Assembly: GCA_902803365.1 (NCBI GenBank)
Contig: CADCPU010000282.1
Span: 1-5,939 of the forward strand
Direction of reading: 5' to 3'
DNA length: 5,939 bases
Origin: Oscillospiraceae bacterium
GTDB lineage: Bacteria > Bacillota_A > Clostridia > Saccharofermentanales > Saccharofermentanaceae
The notes beneath the pieces are model-generated. The model was not told where the DNA came from and did not search any database. It saw only the letters and a program-made list of their open reading frames with translations. This document shows positions 1-5,703 of this stretch, one piece after another. Within the stretch, counting starts at the first letter, position 1, and each line of letters opens with the position of its first letter. The position numbers and the translations under genes are program-made.

Positions 1-49
1 CGAAGTTACGGTTGATGAAGCAGTAAAGGCGGCTATCGAACTTAAGTAA
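1..49 (+). CDS. 3' end of an unidentified upstream gene (partial)
   Basis: Reading from base 2, fifteen sense codons run without interruption to a TAA stop at 47-49, giving the C-terminal tail EVTVDEAVKAAIELK. The tail looks like an ordinary amphipathic helix of a soluble protein, but it is too short to assign a family. The frame is supported by its fit to the next gene: its stop overlaps the following ATG by one base (TAATG), a common arrangement for translationally coupled genes. Base 1 belongs to a preceding codon outside the window. The call that this is coding is an inference from frame and context. Confidence 0.55.
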   Translation, partial: EVTVDEAVKAAIELK

Positions 50-1629
50 TGTTTAACGCAGTACGTGCATTTAAAGATATTGCAATACTAACAATGGTCT
101 CGGGTATCACATTTATGTCGATGCCCGGGATCGTTTTGTCTTTTTCGCGCGAAAACGCTCCCGCCAAACGTACGGCAGCCCCGTTTTTTATGGCTGATAA
201 TAAGCCTTCGGAGGGTAAGGGCATAGACGCAGAAAAGAACCGTGCGGACTATGACATCGTCAGATACGGTGATGAGAATAAGTCCAGGGCGGATATCAGG
301 ATCGACGGGACGAAGGTCGTTTTCGAGCTCGAGGATGACGATGACAGCATCACAGCTCTTGCTATCGGTTATTATGACGGCAAGACGAAGAAGGCCACGA
401 CGGGTGAAGGCACCGCCGAGCTTGAGCTTGAAGGGATCATCGACGAAGGCGAGATCTTCTATCTTGATTACTACTTCGAGTTTGACGACATGTCACAGGA
501 GAGTATGGCCATCACCATATCGGCTGACGCAGACGGCAACCTGTATTTTATCGAGCCGCCGGCACTCGAGCATAACCGTGAAGCCATGCAGAAGATCTAC
601 AGGTTTGTTGATCCGTATAAGAACTTTCTCGGATCGCAGACGGATGTAGAGATCGATAATCCGGATGTAAGGCGATTCGCACTTGATCTGTGCAAGGATC
701 TTAAGACGGATCGCGCCAAGGTCATGAGGATATACGAGTTCATCGTTGAAGAGATGTACTACGATAATGACGTTCTTGTAGATGACAATGCGGGACTTGA
801 AGATGACGTGTTGACTTTGATCAGGCGTAAGGTAGGCGTTTGTGAAGGATTCTCGAACGTGTTCGTTGCGCTTTGCAGGGTCAATGGTATCCCTGCGACG
901 GAGATCTACGGATCTGCATACAATTATGATGAGATCTGGGATATCAATTTTGAAGATCTTGATTACGGCAATCACGCGTGGGTGACATTCTTTGTTGACG
1001 GCAACTGGTATATGGCTGACCCGACGTGGGATAACTTCAACAAATACGAGGAAGGTGAGTACTACGACGATGTGTCTTCGCGCGACTTTCTGTTCGTGCC
1101 GCTCGAAGTCCTCTCTTATACGCACGTAATACTCAATGCGGATTTCTCGCATACCACGGAAAGTACGGGAAGCTGCGGTCCTTCAGCCACATACAGGATC
1201 AGCAAGGACGGCGTCTGCACGATCTATGGCTACGGCGAGATCAATATGCCTAAGGACGTAAATGATTTCTTTGAAGTGAAGTTCGACAAGGATTCGGAGA
1301 TCACTGCGATCGGCACGGATGCGTTTATAGACTGCGACCAGCTGAGGATAGTGATCCTGCCTGAGACTTTGGAAGATATCGGCATGGGTGCGTTCTGCAG
1401 CTGCGAGGATCTGGAATATATCTATATCCCGGATTCGGTAAAGATAATAAGAACAGATGCGTTCTGCTACTGCGATAAGCTCGCGTATGTCAGCGTTCCG
1501 GATGATACGGTCGTTGACGATTACGCTTTCGAAGGTTGTCCGAGACTTATACTCGAAGTAGCTGATGCATATACGGCAGATACGGATGATTATGTAACTA
1601 AACCTGCGAGGGTCATAACCAGAAAGTAA
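49..1629 (+). CDS. Exported transglutaminase-like protein with BspA-type leucine-rich repeats
   Basis: This 526-residue protein starts with a short basic stretch and a hydrophobic segment (about residues 11-32) that reads as a signal peptide or signal anchor; no lipobox or LPXTG motif is seen. Residues about 75-170 look beta-rich and are unassigned. Residues about 205-330 form a transglutaminase-like cysteine-protease fold. The triad is visible as Cys265 in GVCEGFS, His309 in NHAWV and Asp324 in DPTWDN, with the usual GNWYMADPTW context. Residues 374-400 resemble the small module that usually precedes BspA repeats (SCGPSATYRISKDGVCTI). Residues 425-500 hold LRR_5/BspA repeats of 22-23 residues, each starting AFxxC. 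Family members cleave, cross-link or only bind protein substrates, so the reaction is unknown. In-frame stops at 13-18 and 43-45 make ATG 49 the first possible start, and only this start keeps the whole hydrophobic segment. No Shine-Dalgarno is visible, so coupling to the upstream gene is likely. An ABC ATPase and permease follow directly. Confidence 0.93.
   Translation: MFNAVRAFKDIAILTMVSGITFMSMPGIVLSFSRENAPAKRTAAPFFMADNKPSEGKGIDAEKNRADYDIVRYGDENKSRADIRIDGTKVVFELEDDDDSITALAIGYYDGKTKKATTGEGTAELELEGIIDEGEIFYLDYYFEFDDMSQESMAITISADADGNLYFIEPPALEHNREAMQKIYRFVDPYKNFLGSQTDVEIDNPDVRRFALDLCKDLKTDRAKVMRIYEFIVEEMYYDNDVLVDDNAGLEDDVLTLIRRKVGVCEGFSNVFVALCRVNGIPATEIYGSAYNYDEIWDINFEDLDYGNHAWVTFFVDGNWYMADPTWDNFNKYEEGEYYDDVSSRDFLFVPLEVLSYTHVILNADFSHTTESTGSCGPSATYRISKDGVCTIYGYGEINMPKDVNDFFEVKFDKDSEITAIGTDAFIDCDQLRIVILPETLEDIGMGAFCSCEDLEYIYIPDSVKIIRTDAFCYCDKLAYVSVPDDTVVDDYAFEGCPRLILEVADAYTADTDDYVTKPARVITRK
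1321..1548 (+). repeat. BspA-type leucine-rich repeat units within the transglutaminase gene
   Basis: The region encodes three full units and one truncated unit, with period 23, 23 and 22 residues, at residues 425-447, 448-470, 471-492 and 493-500. Each unit starts AF and has a cysteine at position 5 (AFIDC, AFCSC, AFCYC, AFEGC), followed by a hydrophobic strand and, in the first three units, a proline turn such as LPETL or IPDSV. This is the known consensus of BspA/LRR_5 repeats, which typically act in binding proteins or surfaces. The DNA copies are diverged, so this is a protein-level repeat. Confidence 0.85.
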
Positions 1630-1636
1630 GAGGAAG
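1630..1636 (+). promoter_or_regulatory. Ribosome binding site of the ABC ATPase gene
   Basis: GAGGAAG lies in the 11-base gap after the transglutaminase stop and ends four bases before ATG 1641. It is a purine-rich, GGAGG-like Shine-Dalgarno and supports this start. There is no room for a separate promoter in the gap. Confidence 0.7.
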
Positions 1637-1640
1637 TAAG

Positions 1641-2342
1641 ATGGCTTATATCGAGTTTCGCGATGTAAAGAAGGTGTACAAGACAGGTACCGTTGACCTC
1701 TATGCGTTAAACGGTGCGGAGTTTCAGATAGACAGAGGCGAGCTTTGTGTTATCGTCGGCCAGTCAGGCGCGGGCAAGACAACGCTACTTAATATACTCG
1801 GAGGCATGGATAAGCTCAGTACGGGTCAGGTGTTCCTTGACGGACGTGAGATCTCCAAGCTCAACAATAAGGAACTCGCGCTCTACAGAAGAAATGATGT
1901 GGGATTCGTTTTCCAGTTCTATAACCTGATCCCGAACCTGACAGCTTACGAGAATATCGAGATGGCGGCGCAGCTCGTCAAGGATCCGATGGACTGCGAT
2001 AAGATATTGGAGGAAGTCGGTCTTAAGGACAGGCACGATAACTTCCCGGCGCAGCTCTCAGGAGGTGAGCAGCAGAGGATCGCGATCGCCAGAGCCATCG
2101 CCAAGAATCCGAAGCTCCTCCTGTGCGACGAGCCTACGGGCGCGCTCGATTACCAGACGGGTAAGGCTATCTTAAAGCTCTTGCAGAACCTGAGTGCGGA
2201 GCGCGGCATGACGGTCGTCATAATCACGCACAACTCTGCCCTTACGGCAATGGCTGACAGGGTCATCAAAGTAAAGAACGGAAGGATCACGTCGAACGAG
2301 ATCAACAAGGATCCCGTACCGATCGATGATATCGAGTGGTGA
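1641..2342 (+). CDS. ABC transporter ATP-binding protein, LolD/MacB/SalX type
   Basis: This 233-residue cytoplasmic ATPase powers the adjacent FtsX-like permease by ATP-driven dimerisation. All the nucleotide-binding motifs are present: Walker [10 protein letters not shown] (residues 40-48, Lys46), Q-loop Gln92 in [17 protein letters not shown], signature LSGGEQQ (139-145), Walker B LLLCDEP (159-165, catalytic Glu164), D-loop GALD (167-170) and H-loop His197 in IITHN. The phrases [12 protein letters not shown] and DEPTGALD are typical of the lipoprotein-releasing, macrolide-efflux and antimicrobial-peptide branch (LolD, MacB, FtsE, BceA). Length is normal for that branch. The start is supported by the preceding Shine-Dalgarno and by [13 protein letters not shown], a standard N-terminus for this group. 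The stop is three bases from the permease start, so the two are almost certainly co-translated partners. The transported substrate or mechanical target cannot be read from this subunit. Confidence 0.97.
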   Translation: MAYIEFRDVKKVYKTGTVDLYALNGAEFQIDRGELCVIVGQSGAGKTTLLNILGGMDKLSTGQVFLDGREISKLNNKELALYRRNDVGFVFQFYNLIPNLTAYENIEMAAQLVKDPMDCDKILEEVGLKDRHDNFPAQLSGGEQQRIAIARAIAKNPKLLLCDEPTGALDYQTGKAILKLLQNLSAERGMTVVIITHNSALTAMADRVIKVKNGRITSNEINKDPVPIDDIEW

Positions 2343-2344
2343 TC
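2336..2344 (+). promoter_or_regulatory. Extended Shine-Dalgarno of the permease gene, overlapping the ATPase stop
   Basis: GTGGTGATC matches eight of nine bases of GAGGTGATC, part of the sequence complementary to the conserved 3' end of bacterial 16S rRNA. The ATPase stop TGA (2340-2342) sits inside it. It ends one base before ATG 2346, and the GGTG core ends four bases before it. A ribosome terminating on the ATPase would occupy this site, so the arrangement favours coupled translation of the two subunits. Confidence 0.6.
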
Positions 2345-2345
2345 T

Positions 2346-5300
2346 ATGTCTGCGTATTTTAAAGTCATCTTCAGGAGCATCAGGCAAAGTCTCGGCAGGT
2401 TTCTCGCGATCCTGCTCATTACTGCGCTCGGAGTAGGTTTTTTTACGGGCCTTAAGGTCTCTATGCCATCTTTTATCAAGACCGGCAACGAGTATATCAA
2501 AGATAATCAGATGTACGATATCAGACTTATCTCCACCATCGGTTTTGACGAGGAGGATATCGATAAGCTCTCGAAAACAGATAATGTACGTGCCTGCGAA
2601 GGTGCGCTGTTCAAGGATGCGGAAGTAAGGTTTGCGGATAAGGAAGACTACTTTGTCTTAAGACTCCATTCCTTTATGGAAAACATCAACATGTTCGTCC
2701 TTGAAGAAGGAAGGTTGCCGCAGTCAGGCGATGAGATCGTAGTCGACGGTTATAACTGTGACGCAAGCTGGGTCGGAAAGACACTGGTCGTAAGAGATCA
2801 GGACGGCTTGAACTACGCTGAGTACAAGGTCGTCGGAACAGGAAGGTCCCCGTATTATCTGAACTTTCAGCGCGGAACATCGGATGTCGGAAACGGCAGT
2901 GTCTCGATCTACGCTTATGCCGATAAGAGTGCTTTCGATTACGAATACTATACGGAAGCATATGTAAAGCTTGATTCGGACCTCTATATGTACTCGGACG
3001 AGTATGAGGATCTGGCGGAGACGGAAGTCGATCGCATCAAGACTGTGGCAGACATAATCGAATACGACAGGTTCATGGAGCTTAAGGGCGACGCGATCAA
3101 TGACTATGAAGACGGACTTACAGAATACTACGACAGCCTTAAGGATGCGCAGAAGGAACTGACCGACGGCGTTAAGGAACTCGAGGATGCCAGAGTTGAA
3201 CTTATCGATGCCGATAAGGAACTTGCTGATGCAAAGATCGAACTCGACGATGCCCAAAAGGAGATCTCCGACGGTGAGAGCAAACTCGCGACTGCGGGCG
3301 ATCAGATCGAGGACGGAAGAAAGCAGCTCGAAGAAGGCAAGAAGACTCTTGACGAGAGCAAGGCGGCGCTCGACAGTGCACTTGCTCAGGTTGAAGAAGG
3401 CGAGAAGTATATCCCTGAACTTCAGGCTAAGAAAAATGAGCTCGTCGGGATGCGCGAACAGCTCGTTCCGGCACAGGAACAGCTCGCGGCCTCTGTTACC
3501 GCATATGAGGCGGCACTTGCTTCCTATGTCCCGTTTGCGGGTGAAGAGCCTATCTATACTGAAGAATATTTAAACGGGCTCAAGGCTCAGTATGAGGAAG
3601 TGAGCGGAAACCTCCAGGCAGTCGAAGCAGGTATCGCACAGATCGATGCGCAGCTTGCGGCTATAGCAGACGGACGTGCGCAGTATGAGGCAGGCAAGGC
3701 TCAGTACGATGCGGGCGTTGCTGAATATGAGAAGAACCTCACGGCTTTTCAGAAGGCTGAGAGCGATTATAACAGCGGCAGGCGTGACCTGTCTGACGGT
3801 AAGACCGAGTACGAAGACGGACTTACAAAATACGAGGACGGTCTTAAGGAATATGAGGACGGCCTCAAGGAATATGCTGACGGAAGGATAGAACTCATAA
3901 AGGGTCAGAGGGAACTTGGTGAGCAGATGGCATCTGCGTCTCTGCTTTTGGATTACTACAAGAATCAGATCGACAGCCTTGAAGATCCTGAAGTGTTCTC
4001 GCTCGGAAGAGACACGAATATCGGTTATGTAAGCTTTGAGAACGACTCGAAGATCGTTGATGACGTTGCTGCGGTATTCCCGGTATTCTTCTTCGCGATC
4101 GCGGCCCTCGTATGCTCCACCACCATGCAGAGAATGGTATCCGATGAGCGCGGTCAGATCGGTACGATGAGATCGCTCGGCTACTCGGGCTTTGCGATCG
4201 TAATGAAATACGTAACTTATTCGGGCCTGGCATCCGTTACGGGCTGTATCCTGGGATACCTTGTGGGAAGTAAGCTTTTCCCGGCAGTCATATGGAAAGC
4301 ATACAGAATGATGTACGGTTTTGCGCCTATCGTCTTTAAGAATGATATCGGTATCTTTATCCTATCGCTTATCGTGTCGATCCTGTGCTCCGTAGGCGCG
4401 ACAGTATTTACATGCCTGAGCGAGTTTACTGAAGAGCCTGCTCAGCTCGTAAGACCTAAGGCTCCAACACCGGGTAAGAGGATCCTTCTTGAGCGTATGA
4501 CCTTCATCTGGAAGAGACTTCACTTCCTTCATAAGGTGTCAGCGAGAAACGTCTTCCGCTTTAAAAAGAGGATGTGGATGATGATCATCGGTATCGCGGG
4601 CTGTACCGCGCTCCTCTTGGCCGCTTTCGGTATCAAGGACTCATGCGACAACCTGATGTTCTTCCAGTATGACGAGATCCAGACTTATGATATATCGCTG
4701 CTCTTTGACGGCAAGCCGAACAGAAAGAAGGTCGCTAAGGAGCTCAAGGCGCTCGATGAGAAGTTTGCAAAGACGACCGGCGATGAGTTTAAGTCGGAGT
4801 CTTGCTACGTGACTTTCGAGAACGTAAAGCACAACAGCAAGGCTGCGATAAGAGAGGTCACGCTCATCGCATCTGATGCTGAGAATATTACTGAATTCAT
4901 TAACCTTCACAAGGACGGACAGAGCTTCGCGTGGCCATCGGACGGCAAGGTGTCGATCAGCATGAAGCTTGCAGATACGAATAACCTCAAGCCCGGCGAT
5001 AAGATCACTTTCGAGTACGGTGACGAGGGCAGGACGTTCGAGCTTGAGATCGAGAGCGTTTTCGAGAACTACGTAAACCACTATGCGCTCATAAACGACA
5101 AGACATACGAGCAGGCATTCGGCGAAGACTACGATCCGAGCGATATGCTGATCAAGCTCCCTTCAAAGTACAAGGATCAGGGCATGACTTACGCCAGCAA
5201 GTTTGCAAGCAAGTTTGATGTCAGATCCTGGTCTGCGGTCGCTGAGATGAGAAAGAACTTCGAGGGAACGATGGAGCAGCTCAACAACATCGTCATACTC

Positions 5301-5681
5301 GTTATATTCTGTGCGGGAATGCTCGCATTCATAGTGCTCTTTAATCTTAATAACATTAATATAACCGAGCGTGTGCGTGAGATCGCTACTCTCAAGGTCC
5401 TTGGCTTTAACAGGGGAGAGACGGGAAGCTACGTGTTCCGTGAGAACTTTATCCTCGTGTTTATCGGCTTCCTGTTCGGTGTGCCTCTCGGTATCGTTTT
5501 CCACAGGTTCATTATCGCGCAGATAAAAATGGACCTTGTGGCGTACAAGGTCCTGATATTGCCAAAGAGCTATGTCTTTGCGCTTATTCTTGTTTTGTTG
5601 TTCTCTCTCGTCGTTGACCTCGTAATGAGAGGCAAGATCGAGAAGATCGATATGGCCGAATCGCTCAAGAGCATTGAGTGA
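2346..5681 (+). CDS. Large FtsX-like ABC permease with a coiled-coil extracytoplasmic insert
   Basis: This 1111-residue membrane protein contains two FtsX modules. Hydrophobic segments suggest eight helices, near residues 17-37, 571-592, 622-645, 668-690, 742-762, 981-1001, 1033-1055 and 1075-1095. Each module is one helix, a large external domain, then three helices. The cytoplasmic coupling loops carry family motifs: DERGQIGTMRSLGYS (600-614) and ERVREIATLKVLGFN (1008-1022). The C-terminus IDMAESLKSIE fits the usual FtsX ending. Residues 41-240 and about 763-975 are MacB-periplasmic-core-like external domains by position. The first is followed by an insert of about 290 residues (254-545) in continuous heptads, with a turn near 394-408. 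FtsX proteins of about 400 residues have one module; proteins this long with two modules are known in Firmicutes as putative permeases of unknown substrate. It pairs with the ATPase three bases upstream. A mechanical or exporting role is inferred from family behaviour; no substrate site is recognisable. Confidence 0.93.
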   Translation: MSAYFKVIFRSIRQSLGRFLAILLITALGVGFFTGLKVSMPSFIKTGNEYIKDNQMYDIRLISTIGFDEEDIDKLSKTDNVRACEGALFKDAEVRFADKEDYFVLRLHSFMENINMFVLEEGRLPQSGDEIVVDGYNCDASWVGKTLVVRDQDGLNYAEYKVVGTGRSPYYLNFQRGTSDVGNGSVSIYAYADKSAFDYEYYTEAYVKLDSDLYMYSDEYEDLAETEVDRIKTVADIIEYDRFMELKGDAINDYEDGLTEYYDSLKDAQKELTDGVKELEDARVELIDADKELADAKIELDDAQKEISDGESKLATAGDQIEDGRKQLEEGKKTLDESKAALDSALAQVEEGEKYIPELQAKKNELVGMREQLVPAQEQLAASVTAYEAALASYVPFAGEEPIYTEEYLNGLKAQYEEVSGNLQAVEAGIAQIDAQLAAIADGRAQYEAGKAQYDAGVAEYEKNLTAFQKAESDYNSGRRDLSDGKTEYEDGLTKYEDGLKEYEDGLKEYADGRIELIKGQRELGEQMASASLLLDYYKNQIDSLEDPEVFSLGRDTNIGYVSFENDSKIVDDVAAVFPVFFFAIAALVCSTTMQRMVSDERGQIGTMRSLGYSGFAIVMKYVTYSGLASVTGCILGYLVGSKLFPAVIWKAYRMMYGFAPIVFKNDIGIFILSLIVSILCSVGATVFTCLSEFTEEPAQLVRPKAPTPGKRILLERMTFIWKRLHFLHKVSARNVFRFKKRMWMMIIGIAGCTALLLAAFGIKDSCDNLMFFQYDEIQTYDISLLFDGKPNRKKVAKELKALDEKFAKTTGDEFKSESCYVTFENVKHNSKAAIREVTLIASDAENITEFINLHKDGQSFAWPSDGKVSISMKLADTNNLKPGDKITFEYGDEGRTFELEIESVFENYVNHYALINDKTYEQAFGEDYDPSDMLIKLPSKYKDQGMTYASKFASKFDVRSWSAVAEMRKNFEGTMEQLNNIVILVIFCAGMLAFIVLFNLNNINITERVREIATLKVLGFNRGETGSYVFRENFILVFIGFLFGVPLGIVFHRFIIAQIKMDLVAYKVLILPKSYVFALILVLLFSLVVDLVMRGKIEKIDMAESLKSIE
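3105..3980 (+). other. Region encoding a two-arm heptad coiled coil (permease residues 254-545)
   Basis: The first arm has fifteen uninterrupted heptads (residues 254-358), with Ala, Gly, Ser or Tyr at position 1 and Leu, Ile or Val at position 5 of each, for example GVKELED, ARVELID and ADKELAD. A weaker continuation runs to about 393. A turn with Pro396 and Pro402 follows. The second arm has twelve clear heptads at residues 441-524, with mostly Gly at position 3 and Tyr or Leu at position 7, for example EAGKAQY and EDGLKEY, flanked by helical sequence at 408-440 and 525-545. The insert is strongly charged and has no hydrophobic segment, so it should lie outside the membrane. The heptads are read directly; the antiparallel hairpin is inferred from the equal arm lengths. 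Confidence 0.8.
3804..3887 (+). repeat. Four tandem 21-base units encoding the (K/T)xYEDGL heptad
   Basis: Four in-phase units encode TEYEDGL, TKYEDGL, KEYEDGL and KEYADGR (permease residues 487-514). The copies differ at many third codon positions (TAC/TAT, GAA/GAG, GGA/GGT/GGC, CTT/CTC) while keeping the protein motif. This points to an old repeat under protein-level selection and not to recent slippage. The units lie in the second arm of the coiled coil. Confidence 0.75.
5661..5681 (+). other. Stem-loop at the end of the permease gene
   Basis: TCGCTCAA pairs with TTGAGTGA around a five-base loop GAGCA, giving eight pairs including one G-U wobble (5663 with 5679). It covers the last permease codons and the TGA stop. 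No run of T follows, so it is not a classical intrinsic terminator. In minus-strand RNA the wobble becomes a C-A mismatch, so the structure favours the plus transcript. It shares base 5681 with the next hairpin. It may be fortuitous. Confidence 0.35.
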
Positions 5682-5703
5682 TCAGTTTACTTTGTAGACT
5701 GAT
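5681..5703. terminator. Candidate terminator or 3'-end hairpin at the convergent gene junction
   Basis: ATCAGTTTAC pairs with GTAGACTGAT around a TTT loop, giving ten pairs with one T-G wobble (5687 with 5697). It begins on the last base of the permease stop and covers the last codons and stop of the opposing gene. In minus-strand RNA the wobble becomes an A-C mismatch, so the stem is better for the plus transcript. No T-tract lies on either side, so termination by the intrinsic mechanism is doubtful. Protection of the mRNA 3' end is another possibility. The pairing is seen directly; its role is inferred. Confidence 0.45.

Noticed and set aside
493..1152. Long open frame on the minus strand, 219 codons, inside the transglutaminase gene
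   Set aside because: It lies wholly opposite a strongly supported gene with conserved catalytic motifs. Its translation is an Ile/Val/Arg-rich sequence expected from the antisense of Asp/Asn/Tyr-rich codons, with no recognisable domain and no Shine-Dalgarno.
1630..1640. Promoter between the transglutaminase and ATPase genes
   Set aside because: The gap is 11 bases and is filled by the ribosome binding site. No convincing -35/-10 pair was seen just upstream in the coding sequence.
49..2342. RiPP or lasso-peptide cluster (transglutaminase-like leader protease plus ABC exporter)
   Set aside because: Lasso B proteins are short and cytosolic. This protein is exported and carries LRRs. No small precursor open frame and no cyclase are present in the window, and the ATPase is a separate LolD-type protein without the peptidase C39 or fused membrane domain common in peptide exporters.
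2724..3257. Minus-strand open frame of 177 codons inside the permease gene
   Set aside because: Its repetitive Ile/Leu/Phe/Val content mirrors the coiled-coil codons of the permease on the other strand. No family resemblance and no independent initiation signal.
3187..3573. Plus-strand alternative-frame open frame rich in Arg and Ser within the coiled coil
   Set aside because: It is a frame-shifted reading of the heptad codons; its low-complexity composition is a by-product of the repeats.
2346..5681. Possibility that the permease is two genes fused by error or a YhgE/Pip-type protein
   Set aside because: The reading frame is continuous, and both FtsX modules with coupling loops are intact in the usual order. 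YhgE/Pip proteins share similar coiled coils but lack the two FtsX modules and the adjacent ATPase.
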